In this document: positions 21,740-33,060 of the stretch, piece after piece
Position numbering within the stretch: the first letter of the stretch is position 1
How the letters are laid out: every line of letters begins with the position of its first letter
From: Bostrychus sinensis
Lineage: Eukaryota > Chordata > Actinopteri > Gobiiformes > Eleotridae
Direction: 5' to 3'
Assembly: GCA_020698575.1 (NCBI GenBank)
Contig: CM036247.1
Location: 7,094,256 to 7,158,255 of the forward strand
Length of the DNA stretch: 64,000 bases
Made by a program: the position numbers and the translations under genes
Notes under the pieces: generated by a model
The model's database searches: none
What the model was told of the DNA's origin: nothing
Seen by the model: the letters and a program-made list of their open reading frames with translations, nothing else

Positions 21740-22085
21740 TCCAAATACTTTTATACCAATTCTTTCCGTTCATGAGCAGCCGGGAGGAGGTGGAGCCGGT
21801 GGTGGGGGGGCTTCTGGGAGCGTTTGATTGGCCTGATTAACGGAGACTACTGCTGGGAAAGAACAAAGTCTGATTTGGATAATTATATTTAGTGGTTATA
21901 TTAGTTTGTGATACTGCAGACAGCTCTCTTGGCTCGGTGCATTTATTATTCCCGACGCGAGGTGTAAACAGATGCGCTTGAGTGTTGTTGACTGTTTTGA
22001 TTGCATTTAAAAGTTGGGAGAACGTAAAGGCTGCGCTCGCTAAAGTCACCGCCAGCAAATAAAAGTCTAACAGTTTTAAAACTAT
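21740..22085. promoter_or_regulatory. Unique island, candidate conserved non-coding element
   Basis: Non-repetitive sequence of moderate GC with homeodomain- and SOX-like words (GATTAACGG, GGATAATTATATT, AACAAAG) and a TGTAAACAGATG word at 21963. No family signature or protein domain was found in the 21837-22058 minus-strand frame. Regulatory role is inferred. Confidence 0.3.
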
Positions 22086-22283
22086 TGCAGTGGGTAGCTT
22101 TTAGTTTCTTAAAACACCCAGGGTTTTAGAAAAGAGTTATATTTTACCTGTTGAAAGATCAGTTCTCATGACTTCAACACATTTAAAAATATAGAAAAGT
22201 AGATAAATTAAATGCTTACTTCTATCTTGAAGCAGATTTGAAGGTGATATAGTGGAAAATGGAATAATGTGGCAAAACATGTA

Positions 22284-22778
22284 CACTGTAAAAAATATCT
22301 GTAGATTTCATGGTAAAAATCTGTAAAATCTCAACAGTAAAAGACCGTAGTTGATATATCGGTAAAATACTGTTTTGGTTACGGTAATTAACTGTAATAT
22401 TAAAAATAAGGCAAAATTGTATTTTTTAGTTTTATTTTTTGTAATGTATACAGTATAGCACTGTTAAAAAAACCGAGTCCTGTGTTTATTACAATTTAAC
22501 ACCTTTTCAAAAGATAATAACTTTAAATTTTACAATAAATGTTGATTAAAAGTTAAGTCACAAACTAAAATATACATTAACCTATTTTTTGAAACATAAT
22601 AACTTTATTTTGCTGTAAATAATAATAAAAACTCAAGTCAAAAACTGTAAAAACAACATTTGTGATAAAATTATACTGTAAAATGAAATACAGGCCTCTT
22701 GTAGTTTTTATGGTAGAATTCTGGCAACCACAGCTGCCGATTTTTTACTGTAAAATTTACAGATTTTTTTTTACAGTG
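22284..22778 (-). mobile_element. CACTG-ended MITE, copy B (single internal unit)
   Basis: The ends CACTGTAAAAAATATCTG and TTTTTTTTACAGTG are flanked by TA on both sides (22282-22283, 22779-22780). The body is the reverse complement of 16651-17689, except that the 82-bp segment is present once. Over shared parts the copies look about 93-95% identical by eye. Non-coding. Confidence 0.87.
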
Positions 22779-22789
22779 TAACGTAAAAA

Positions 22790-23170
22790 GACGTTTTTGT
22801 TTTCCATTACCTTTATGTCTCCCACTTCTTCTGTTGCCTGCAGGTAATACACCGCACATTTCTGCACTCCTATAGTCTGCTTTTTTTAGGCTTTTTGAAA
22901 TAGTTTTGGATAACTTTGCATTAGTATTTCACATTTTATAATTTAAAACAATGTATATGTATGTAAAATGTGGGAAAATAAATAAAAAATAAATAAAATA
23001 ATAATAAGATTTAAGAGTTAGATGAGGACGGGCTTTAGTTAGTTAGTTTATTCAGTCATTAAAAGTAGACAAGACATAATAAAATACTTCCATTTGATCT
23101 GAAACAAAACACAAATACACTATAATTTACATTCAAAAGGAGAAGAAAATATCTTTTTACTATTTCCTAT
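22790..23170. other. AT-rich intergenic sequence
   Basis: No gene seen. AAATAAATAAAAAATAAATA near 22977-23000 is simple sequence, and TTAGTTAGTTTATTCAGTC at 23037-23056 is a possible retroposon edge. Confidence 0.4.
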
Positions 23171-23173
23171 GTC

Positions 23174-23914
23174 AGTGGTTCCCAAAGTGGGGTTGCGGGG
23201 CCCCTGGGGGTCTGCGAAGGTACTGCAGGGGGGCCCCAGAGGCTGTCGATATCAAGTACATAAAAAGAAAAATTGACTTTGAAATGCACTGTAAAAAACA
23301 ATGCTGCAAAAACTCAAGGCAACAGGATCCCTCAAGATTTTTCCAACTCAAAATTTCAAGTTTTCAACAACTAATATTTTTTTACTCACCAAATTTAACA
23401 TTCAATTTTAAGTTTTACTCACTATCTTTATTTTTTCCAGCTCATCTTACAGCAAACTGACTCCACTGTTCAGAAAAAGTATTATTGATAATAATAAAAA
23501 TTAAATATACTACATTTAACAAAAGAATAACTTTTTTTCTGAGTAAAAAAAAATAGCAATTGAGAGAAAAACTTAAAAATTTGAAATGTTTTTAGACGTA
23601 TGAACATCAAATTAAGTGAAAGTGTGGAAAACTTGAGATTTTGAGTTGGCCCCAAAAATCTTGAGGGATCATTTGCCTTGAGTTATTGAGTTTTTGCAGC
23701 ATTTTTTTTTTTTTTTTTTGTATTTGTTTAAAAATATAACATTAAAACACTTTTTAGCCAATAGTCAGTGTCTTTTGTAATGTTTTTATAGAAATCTATG
23801 GAGAAAAACATGAAAATAAAATTTAGGATTGATGGAAGTTGTATTGTTGGGGGTCCGCGTGGGATTTTGGTAAATTTAAGGGGCCGTGACGCTCCTGACT
23901 TTGGGAATGGCTGG
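23174..23914. mobile_element. Composite hAT-like element, copy B (inverted relative of 9855-10610)
   Basis: CAGTGGTTCCCAAAGTGGGG opens the element and CTTTGGGAATGGCTG closes it. Internal order is the reverse of copy A: GGCCCC-rich shoulder, then the nested CACTG element 23287-23720, then GTCCGCGTGGGATTTTGGTA and AAGGGGCCGTGACGC. The same nested insertion at the same place shows the composite formed before it was copied. Confidence 0.75.
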
Positions 23915-24525
23915 ACTTTGTCATTACTTTAAGCATTATCATTGTAACTATCCCTTCAATGACTAATTACATCATTTAACTGACTTTATGTTGTAACAGG
24001 TAAGACTACATTCATACTAATGCTCTGTATTTTCCTATAATATTAGCTTAAATGAACTGAAGCAAAATACTACTCCAGGTATGTTTTTGAGGTGTAGGTT
24101 TTAGGTGTAAGTCGATTTAGCAGAAAAAACCTTTTAGCAGATTCAGCAGAGACCTTTAACAAGTTGACACTCTTAACTTTCACCCCCAGCCATGCCTTAA
24201 AAAATCTTTTGAGATCACCTGCAGCCAGAGTATTTACTATCTATGAACATTTAGGTTTGCCAGTAAATATTCTACTTTATTCATACAGCAAAAGAAGAAA
24301 CATTTGCCCATACTGAATATATTGGATGGTTGTTTTTTCAGTGTAAGTCTTCTATAGGGACCATGTTATGCTTTTATTCATATTTTTAAACTAATCTTAG
24401 TCACCGCTAGAACAGCACTGCACATTTTACAACCCTTAAAAACAACATTAGAACATTTAAAAACCCCATTTAAGGAAACATAACATGGTAGAAAGCTTGA
24501 AAAAGTCCATTTTTGCACAATATAG

Positions 24526-24890
24526 TGTCATGATTCTGTCTATGTTTTGTTTCCCTTGTGTTTTATTTTGTAGTCTTCTTGTGTTTTTCTGTTTTACTTC
24601 CTGCCCTCCTGTGTTTGCCACTTGTTTGACTGCCTGCCCCGCCTCAGTGTGTTCCACTCATGTCTCGTTTTCCTTCCAGTATTTATGCTCTGTTCTCCCG
24701 TTTCCTTGTGTATTGTTGTATTTTTCATTTGTTTTTCCTGTTTTTAGTTTTGGATTTTTACATTTTGTCATTCCTCTGTTTTTGGCTTTTTGTGTTGGAC
24801 TCTTTTTTTTTTTGTGTGTTTTCTTGGACTTCGTTTATTAAAGTCTTTTCATTTGTAGTCTTGCGTTTTGGGTCACCACTGTCGGTGACA
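24526..24890 (+). mobile_element. Probable solo LTR (Gypsy-like)
   Basis: TGTCATGATTCTGTC at the start and GTCGGTGACA at the end give TG...CA termini. The flanks TATAG and TGTAG match at 4 of 5, like a 5-bp LTR duplication. The T-rich, CCTGCC-containing body, a TATTTATGCTCTG TATA-like word (24680) and ATTAAAGTC near the end (24839) are as in fish Gypsy LTRs. No internal retroviral-type genes lie beside it. The overlapping hydrophobic frames 24485-24841 and 24660-25127 are artefacts of T-richness. Confidence 0.65.
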
Positions 24891-24900
24891 TGTAGCCCCT

Positions 24901-25502
24901 TTAAAGCTGCACTACCTGATTTTGTGACTGCAAAAGTGATGCGTCTTAAAAAAATAATTTTAAAGCCGACTCTGGACGCACACTCCTGGGAAAATATAAG
25001 CGGAAATTTGAAGAAGAAGAAGAAGAAAACAAAAACAACCATGGCTAACACCAAAGAAATTGAGCGCTACCCAAGCAAAACTGGATACATAGACATTTTT
25101 TCTTTTTCCTTTTTTCCAAACAAATAGCTAAAAAAATGTAGAGTTTTCCTAATTCGTCTCCTGGAAGTCTGTACACAGCCAGGAGCTATCACAATAACAC
25201 AGCACAAATCTGGAGTTTGCTTTTAATTCTTTAAACTAAAAAAATACTGTAAAAGAGCTATGAATTTTGAAATAAAACAACAGCTCCTTCACATTATTCC
25301 TGATAGATTCTAGTTGTGGATAGATAAATGATCTATTGACCAATCAGAGCGCTCCTGTCCTATGAAAGCGTGTGATTGGTTAAACAAAAACCCTTAGAAC
25401 ACAGCCCACAGGTGACCTCAAAGTCTCATTTTTCCTCAGATGACTTCTGTTATGCTGCACTAATAACTAAATAATTGCCTAAATCAGGTAGTGCAGCTTT
25501 AA
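24901..25502. mobile_element. TTAA-flanked MITE (piggyBac/Kolobok-like)
   Basis: TTAA is directly followed by AGCTGCACTACCTGATTT. The right end is the exact mirror AAATCAGGTAGTGCAGCT followed by TTAA (25499-25502). An 18-bp perfect TIR with a TTAA target is the piggyBac/Kolobok hallmark. An internal segment 24989-25077 starts a short frame in good context (CAACCATGGCTAACACC, reading MANTKEIERYPSK). It recurs inverted at 59637-59730, so it is probably the first exon of the parent element's gene. Confidence 0.87.
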
Positions 25503-25759
25503 GTGTTAGCCTTGCGACACCCAACCATGATTTAGTCCTGGTGACAAAAGCATCTGAGGCTCTAGACCCCCTCCACCCCAGCGGAAGTACGCAATTATGC
25601 AGAAAATACCAAAATTTGCTTTCGTTGAGCTCCCACACTCCCCTTTCAGCTTTCATCGGTTCGTGAAGTTTAACTCTGCAATCTCCTGTTGAGATTTTGT
25701 CAAAATTCAGTCACTGCCTTGTAACTCCTCCATACACATATCCAAATACTTTCTGAATG

Positions 25760-26545
25760 TTTTTTTTCTAAGCACAAACGCTAACAGGAAACTGATTCAT
25801 ATTGATCTAACCCTGACAAACTTTCCGACATCCTGTAGCTCTTCACACTCCGCTCAATACAAAGACGTCCTGACCTTGTAGCTTTAAATTACATGTTCAC
25901 TGGAAGTATTTCTTCTTATTTCTGATACTTCCTGGTGTTTTCTCTGCTCTGCCCTGCGTTGTGTGCTTTCCTACAGCAGGTACCGTGACCTCTGACCTCC
26001 TCACTGTAACACCAACGTCAAAACTGGGGCATATCTCGGCACGGTTCCTGGCTACGGCGTTCCTATTGGCGCAGGGATCGTTAAAGTTGGATAACAGTGC
26101 ATACAATGGGCTCGGTGTGCCCTCTTTCTTGTCTGTAAGGCGCCCGCCTGATGAGCGACTGCCTACACGTTTATTGCAGCTCATCTGAAGGAATGGGGTT
26201 GACCGCGGAGAGCTGAAATCGAGTCACGCTGGGCGGACATTTTCACCTCGGATGGATGTGATCGTTCAGCGCTCGCACACAAAACAAAAACACCTGCGCC
26301 GGCTCACAACGGGACATTTCAACACATCGATCTAGCCGAGAAATGTAGAATGCAGGATCACCGCGCTGCAGATATGAGCTGCGGGGACAATTTAGGGCTC
26401 AGTACCACGGATATAATACACAAAGGCCATTTTACAAATACATTTCTAAAAAATAACAATCTTTACAGACTGTTTCTGACTTCTCAATTTTCCTATAACG
26501 AGATCCAAAACAAGAAAAACCTACTTGACTGAGGCAGAACAAAAT
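25760..26545. promoter_or_regulatory. Unique CpG-containing island with a perfect DR1 motif
   Basis: Non-repetitive and GC-balanced (25960-26400), unlike the repeats on either side. TGACCT-C-TGACCT at 25986-25998 is a perfect DR1, the half-site arrangement bound by RXR heterodimers, HNF4 and COUP-TF. The frames 25897-26184 (minus) and 25961-26188 (plus) are on opposite strands over the same DNA and match no family. Regulatory function is inferred. Confidence 0.35.
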
Positions 26546-26974
26546 ATTAGCGCTTTATTTTTTTATATGCTAAGAAAAACATAGCACCTCAAGGCCACTT
26601 AAAATGACCTCCACAATGTCAAGGGTACTCTGGTCTGGTTAGCTTTCACAGCAAGACAGTGACTCAAGGCTAACTCCAATATAATATACTTAAATGTTCA
26701 AAGAGTCGGCCAAGTTAATTTCACTTTAATTACACCAGAAGTAGAAGAAAGTGGCAGCTGATAATTGTGCCCCATTAGCATTAATTGTTGTAAATATATT
26801 TGTCTAAAGAGGAACTTCTGGCTATGCACTTTAAGAGTCTAAATAAATAAAGCCTGCTTCTCCCTCAGAGCTCGTAAACAACCTTTTTTTTTTTTTTTTA
26901 CCTTTGTTGCTCTACAAAATGCCTTCAGTCTGAGTATGCGAAGGTAAACTCATCGGATCACCCTGATTTTTATT

Positions 26975-27295
26975 ATAAAGGCTGTTCTTGGCTTTGTCCC
27001 GTCTTATTTAAACTCTCTCCTTCAAAGGACAAACAGTCATTATGCTCTGTGACATTTATCATTTGTTTGTTCCCTGTGTTAGGACTGATTTGTGGAAACT
27101 ACCTTTTAGTTACGCTCCCCCTTTTCCTCCTGGAATATTCGACAAACTGAGTTGAAACTGTCACATCTGATTCCTTTTAGTGCTTTAAATCCCAGTCTGC
27201 CTGTAAATATGTAACCTTTTCTTATAGTTTTATTGTTATTGACTTTTGTAACTGTGTATTTATTATTGTTAAACTTGTTATAGTTTATATTTTAT
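26975..27295 (+). mobile_element. Decayed LINE C-terminal tail
   Basis: Reading across frameshifts gives VLGFVPSYLNSLLQRTNSHY, then RTDLWKLPFSYAPPF and NIRQTELKLSHLIPF. This resembles the tail found at the end of many fish LINE ORF2 proteins (aromatic 'FSFYAP..WN.LQ.ELKL' region). Stops and shifts make it dead. It ends just before the 20-bp minisatellite. Confidence 0.55.
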
Positions 27296-27296
27296 T

Positions 27297-29042
27297 CTGA
27301 AACTGTTCAAGTGGCTCTGAAACTGTTTTTGTGGCTCTGAAACTGTTCATGTGGCTCTGAAACTGTTTGTGTGGCTCTGAAACTGTTCAAGTGGCTCTGA
27401 AACTGTTTGTGTGGTTCTGAAACTGTCTGTGTGGCTCTGAAACTGTTTGTGTGGCTCTGAAACTGTCTGTGTGGCTCTGAAACTGTCTGTGTGGCTCTGA
27501 AACTGTTCAAGTGGCTCTGAAACTGTCTGTGTGGCTTTGAAACTGTCTGTGTGGCTCTGAAAGTGTTCAAGTGGCTCTGAAACTGTCTGTGTGGCTCTGA
27601 AACTGTTCAAGTGGCTCTGAAACTGTTTGGGTGGCTCTGAAACGGTCCATGTGGCTCTGAAACTGTTTTTGTGGCTCTGAAACTGTTCAAGTGGCTCTGA
27701 AACTGTCTGTGTGGCTCTGAAACTGTTCATGTGGCTCTGAAACTGTTCGTGTGGCTCTGAAACTGTTCGTGTGGCTCTGAAACTGTCTGTGTGGCTCTGA
27801 AAGTGTTTTTGTGGCTCTGAAACTGTTCATGTGGCTCTGAAACTGTCTGTGTGGCTCTGAAACTGTCTGTGTGGCTCTGAAACTGTCCTTGTGGCTCTGA
27901 AACTGTTTGTGTGGCTCTGAAACTGTTCATGTGGCTCTGAAACTGTTTTTGTGGCTCTGAAACTGTTTGTGTGGCTCTGAAACTGTTTGTGTGGCTCTGA
28001 AACTGTTCATATGGCTCCGAAACTGTTCATATGGCTCTGAAACTGTTTTTGTGGCTCTGAAACTGTCTGTGTGGCTCTGAAACTGTCCTTGTGGCTCTGA
28101 AACTGTTTGTGTGGCTCTGAAACTGTTCATGTGGCTCTGAAACTGTTTGTGTGGCTCTGAAACTGTTCATGTGGCTCTGAAACAGTCTGTGTGGCTCTGA
28201 AACTGTTCATATGGCTCCGAAACTGTTCATATGGCTCTGAAACTGTTTTTGTGGCTCTGAAACTGTTTGTGTGGCTCTGAAACTGTTCAAGTGGCTCTGA
28301 AACTGTTTGTGTGGCTCTGAAACTGTTCATGTGGCTCTGAAACTGTTTGTGTGGCTCTGAAACTGTTCAAGTGGCTCTGAAACTGTTCAAGTGGCTCTGA
28401 AACTGTTCATGTGGCTCTGAAACAGTCTGTGTGGCTCTGAAACTGTTCATATGGCTCCGAAACTGTTCATATGGCTCTGAAACTGTTTTTGTGGCTCTGA
28501 AACTGTTTGTGTGGCTCTGAAACTGTTCAAGTGGCTCTGAAACTGTTTGTGTGGCTCTGAAACTGTTCATGTGGCTCTGAAACTGTTTGTGTGGCTCTGA
28601 AACTGTTCAAGTGGCTCTGAAACTGTTTGTGTGGCTCTGAAACTGTTCAAGTGGCTCTGAAACTGTTCAAGTGGCTCTGAAACTGTTCATGTGGCTCTGA
28701 AACTGTTTGTGTGGCTCTGAAACTGTTTTTGTGGCTCTGAAACTGTCCTTGTGGCTCTGAAACTGTTTGTGTGGCTCTGAAACTGTTCATGTGGCTCTGA
28801 AACTGTTCATATGGCTCCGAAACTGTTCATATGGCTCTGAAACTGTTTTTGTGGCTCTGAAACTGTCTGTGTGGCTCTGAAACTGTCCTTGTGGCTCTGA
28901 AACGGTCTGTGTGGCTCTGAAACTGTCTGTGTGGCTCTGAAACTGTCCGTGTGGCTCTGAAACTGTTTATGTGGCTCTGAAACGGTCTGTGTGGCTCTGA
29001 AACTGTCTGTGTGGCTCCGGAGCTTTTTGTGTGGCTCTGAAA
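27297..29042. repeat. 20-bp minisatellite, about 87 units, with higher-order blocks
   Basis: Unit GTGGCTCTGAAACTGTNNNN. The four variable bases are mainly TCAT, TCAA, TTGT, CTGT, TTTT and CCTT. The order of variants is itself repeated: a 12-unit (240-bp) block near 28161-28400 recurs almost exactly at 28401-28640. A marker trio (ATGGCTCCGA, then TCATATGG, then TTTT) recurs at about 28010, 28210, 28450 and 28810. On the minus strand there are long open frames (Ser-Phe-Arg-Ala-Thr-Gln...) because the unit has no stop in any phase. No evidence of translation. Confidence 0.96.
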
Positions 29043-31355
29043 CCCTCCACGTTTTGTATTCGGTTTCCATGGAGACGTGGCCGATCGCTACGGCAACGAG
29101 GTGAAAAGGCTCAGCGGTGTGTCCTGAGGTTTCTGACATAAACACAGAGACAAGCCTCTGTTTCACTGAGGTTTATGGTCAGCGTTACTGCATTCTCCAT
29201 AGAATTAGAACTAAAATCAACAAATGTATTCGTTAATCCCTACTTAGAAGAGTCACAATTATATTAGGCTTATTATTGAAACTGATATACTTAAAGATAT
29301 AAACTCATCTTGCAGAAAAAAGGCTACAAATGTTAAATTGCATGCCTAAATTATGCAAATACAAACATTTTTACCATGTCCATCAAAAAAATGAATCGAC
29401 TTGAGTGGCAGCATTATGACTGAGTAATGTTGCACTGTTTATTTTAAAGGAAAGATGTCAAATTAAAACAGAATGAATTAAAAAGAAATTGTTTGGACAA
29501 TAATGATGTCTTTGTGCATCCATCAATTCACAATCCTCTAAAAAAAATGCAGCTTCCTCACATATCCGTATATGCTTCAGCAACACAACAGACCAACTTC
29601 TAATTACACTCTGCTAAATACATTCAATATTTTAATAATAACGTTACTTTTTACCCCCTCAGAAAGCTGTGATTTTTTAGTTTTCATGTGAGACTCCCTG
29701 GTTCAATATCAGCAGTGTTTTAGGATAGGATTTTTATTTCAGCCAAACCCTTCTAGAGTAGAATGGACCAAAACATTAATCTCAGAAAAAAAGAGAGATT
29801 GCTGACATAAAAAAACTGGTTCAAGTCAAGATATTGGTCTACAAATGGACACTCAACAGGACAGAAAACAGCTTTTGAACAACAGAGTGCACGTCTGAGA
29901 TCGCAGGGCTGACGCAGAGACGAACTGTATCAAGTCTATTTTTGCCGGATGCCGGATCTGTCAGGTATAAAGTTGAACAGAGCAGATGGAGCCAGACAGG
30001 AAGTCAGACCTAGGGCCAGTGAAGAGGATCCGGTAAATTTCAAAATAAAATCGCTTTTGCTCCTCTCGCTCACATCGCTGTAAACATTACGTCTTAACTG
30101 AGGACACGGGGTCACAGACGACATCGGACAGAATTAAACCTGAGTAAAATGAAAGTATTTGTATACGTAGCGTCCTTACCCAGGGTTGAAGTTTATATTT
30201 CTGTGACTTTTGGGCTTCAACCGTGGTTAAATCGCCAAATAATCTCTAAATGAACAAGAGATCGTGGCCAGAGGTAAACATGTCTTTTTACCATACTTTT
30301 TACCTGCAGTTGTCTGTATACATGGTTATTATCGCGTGAACTCATAACTTTCAGCATAAACTTGCTCCTCTCTCGTGAACTCGTGGTCTTCCAGCTGGCT
30401 CTGGTTGGGGACGTCCCGCGCACGCAACGCACTCGGTGTGAATCTGGTTTTACCACGAGGCTTTAACGCTGAAGTAAAGAAAATGTCAAAGTAACACATT
30501 AAGATGTTTAGTTTAATAGGCTGTTTTCTCAAAATGAGTTTTTCTCTCACCTTCAAAAATCTCCAACTACTACTACAAATACTACTACTACTGCTACTAC
30601 AATTACAGCAACTACAACCTTTACCACTACTACTATTCTGAATCAGATATATCCACTTCACTATAGCACCACATTTTCCAGTCTTATGCTTAATATTTTG
30701 AAGATTTTTACAAAGGAATTTGTGGATTTTACTCCTAAAACAAGACAAAAAGTGATTTTTTAAAAGGTTATTGTCAGTATTTTCTAATTTACTGAAAGAC
30801 TAAATAAGATCTCATTAATTCCGTAACAGCTTTTGTATCTAACATATCGACATGAATTGAGAAGTTTAAACCTGACTCCAGATTTTGTCTTTTGAAAAGT
30901 GTGTACATTTTTTCGTATACAGTATAATGCCTTATTTTAATATAAAAACGTGCAATACATTTTGTTTCTAGCTGTGTCTCAGTGATCTACAGGAAAAGTT
31001 TCATTTTGAGATCTGTTAGTTTAAAAAAAAAAAAAAAAAATCCCTATGCATTGTCTTGCTGTATTAATATTACACAGATTGTCGAAGCTTCACTATTTTC
31101 AGATTAAGTTTTCTAGCTCCAATTCCTAAAACAATAACTTTTGCACTGAACTGCTTTAAAGTAGTCATTTTCCAGGTTTCGTTGTATTTGTTTTGTATTT
31201 GTAAAAATGCTTAATTGCTCTGAAAATGAGTCTTATTGCAAGCAAAACTCTAAATGATGCTGACAGTACGCCAAATTTAACCAAATGCATGATTTTTCAT
31301 TTCTTCCTATTTTTTTTAAAAGCATTTTGTTTTGGCATATATTATCATTTTCCAT
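29043..31355. other. Unique intergenic sequence, no gene seen
   Basis: No transposon boundary or coding frame is supported. 30567-30640 has a short (CTA)n-like stretch similar in type to 1-603. 29050-29160 (CCATGGAGACGTGGCCGATC) and 29880-30130 are moderate-GC unique sequence. A 21-base A-run lies near 31021-31040. Confidence 0.4.
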
Positions 31356-31359
31356 AAAC

Positions 31360-32010
31360 TCTAGCTGGCAGATGGGAAACAGCTTGAGTTCAGCGGGGGG
31401 AAAAAAACTGTGAGAAAGGCATTAAAACAAGAAAGCCACAGACAGAAATTCCTATCTAACTTTTCAAAACCCCAATTAAAGACGAGACACTCCAAACGCA
31501 CAGGCCAAGGATTCACCATTTGAAATCGTGACTGAAATGACTTCAATCTGACGCCGTCCTCTCAGACCTTTGCCCATCTTTTGTCAAGGGCAGCCGTCCG
31601 ATTGGCCCCGGCTTCTCTTCGCCTCTAAATCATTGCTTTCAGCTACTTACGAGACCAGTCCATTTTGTGGGAAACGAGCAGCTCTAGCACTCTCCTCCGG
31701 CTTTGATTTGAGAGAATGGATTCACACAACACGGCCATCAGTTGAATAACAATTGGCGAACAACGGCGCCGGCTTGTTACTGGGCTTTTGTGTGTGCAAA
31801 GTGCGTGTCGGCTGCAGCGAAATGGAGACAGATTCACAGAGAAATGCATAGATGTTCAAAATAACCATGCTTTTTTTTTTTGCGCTATTAGCCCTTCTGT
31901 GTTCAGTTTGTGTTTGGCTGTATGCAATTTCAGCCCAGACTACCTTTAACTTCAAACAATGCTATTTTTTGAGATTACCTTCGACATAATTAGGAGCATT
32001 TGTGTTGACT
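31360..32010. promoter_or_regulatory. Unique island, candidate conserved non-coding element
   Basis: Non-repetitive, balanced-composition stretch (clearest 31540-31960) with SOX-like AACAATTGG (31748) and homeobox-like TAAATCATTG. No TIRs or tandem repeats. The minus-strand frames 31361-31546, 31643-31849 and 31722-31955 show no domain. Function inferred from texture only. Confidence 0.33.
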
Positions 32011-32351
32011 GTGCACGCTACGCTGATAATCTTCCACTCAGTCCCATTACGGTGATTGGAGCCTATCCTAGCTACCATGGTCCTGAGGTGGGGTGCACCC
32101 GGGACAATGCAGGGCTGACATGACCTTGATAGACTTCCATACATCCTTAGATCTAGGTGCATGTCTTTGGAAGCTGGGAAGAAGCCGCAGTGACACAGGT
32201 AGGACATGCAGAAACCAAAAGCATGGCCTTTGCACAGTTGTTGCTATGGCTAAAAATGCTAAGGGCCTCTGATTTTTCCAACCATCCTCTTCCTCCTTTC
32301 GGCTGTTTTGTTCAGGGGTTGCCAAAGTGAATCTTCTGCCTCTATCTAACC

Positions 32352-32677
32352 CAGGGGTATGCAACTTTCCAGATCAAAAGATTCCCAAAAATACAAAATT
32401 TGAATCTGTAAAAAGCCGCAACCAAGTCGCTGAGCCTATAACTGAAATATAGCATAAAGGCGGTCATTATTAAAGCAAATTAACGAAGAACTATTTTAAA
32501 TACATTATTAATATAAGAGTTTAACAGTGAAGTCTATAGGCCCAGAAAAAACAAGGAGTTTTACTTTAAATTAGCAAGATAATACAGATAAAGGTTGTAT
32601 GCAGGTTTGTATGGAAGCAAACTTGTCTCATCACATTTTGAATTTTAAATGCCTTTGATTTTTTTAACACTGAAATA
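32352..32677. mobile_element. hAT-like left end leading into minisatellite 2
   Basis: CAGGGGTATGCAACTTTCCA then GATCAAAAGATTCCC and AAAAAGCCGCAACCAAG resemble the left end of fish hAT MITEs with a CAGGGGT.TGCAAC tip. The matching right end was not found beyond the array. The sequence between is AT-rich and non-coding. Confidence 0.45.
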
Positions 32678-33060
32678 GCTCTGAAACTGTTCAAGTGGCT
32701 CTGAAACTGTTCACGTGGCTCTGAAACTGTTCATATGGCTCTGAAACTGTTCATATGGCTCTGAAACTGTTCATATGGCTCTGAAACTGTTCAAGTGGCT
32801 CTGGAACTGTTCACATGGCTCTGAAACTGTTCATGTGGCTCTGAAACTGTTCAAGTGGCTCTGAAACTGTTCACATGGCTCTGAAACTGTTCAAGTGGCT
32901 CTGAAACTGTTCATGTGGCTCTGAAACTGTTCACGTGGCTCTGAAACTGTTCATGTGGCTCTGAAACTGTTCATATGGCTCTGAAACTGTTCATGTGGCT
33001 CTGAAACTGTTCATATGGCTCTGAAACTGTTTTTGTGCTCTGGAGCTGTCTGTGTGGCTC
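32678..33060. repeat. 20-bp minisatellite, second locus, about 19 units
   Basis: Same unit as 27297-29042 (GTGGCTCTGAAACTGTTCAN) but with a narrower variant set (TCAA, TCAC, TCAT, with GTGG/ATGG). Its last unit is diverged: GCTCTGGAGCTGTCTGTGTG. The 27-29 kb array also ends in a GGCTCCGGAGCTTTTTGTG unit. A shared diverged terminal unit suggests one array derives from the other or both from one seed. Confidence 0.95.

Larger units (their letters stand above)
24350..25510. mobile_element. Family E fragment hosting a solo LTR and a TTAA MITE
   Basis: GGGACCATGTTATGCTTTTA, AACTAATCTTAGTCACCG and TTTTTGCACAATATAG match family E (compare 14381, 42486, 57327). The LTR 24526-24890 interrupts it, and the remaining CCCCTTTAA is in turn the target of the TTAA MITE 24901-25502. 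Order of events: family E first, the other two later. Confidence 0.65.

Noticed and set aside
24485..25127. Membrane-protein-like frames rich in Phe, Leu and Cys
   Set aside because: They coincide with the T-rich solo LTR and run across its boundary into a MITE.
27297..29042. CRISPR-like array of short direct repeats
   Set aside because: There are no unique spacers; units are head-to-tail at 20 bp and the host is a vertebrate.
27307..29166. Several minus-strand frames encoding SFRATQTVSEP repeats as a repeat protein
   Set aside because: The 20-bp unit has no stop in any phase, so open frames are automatic; frames start and stop at variant units only.
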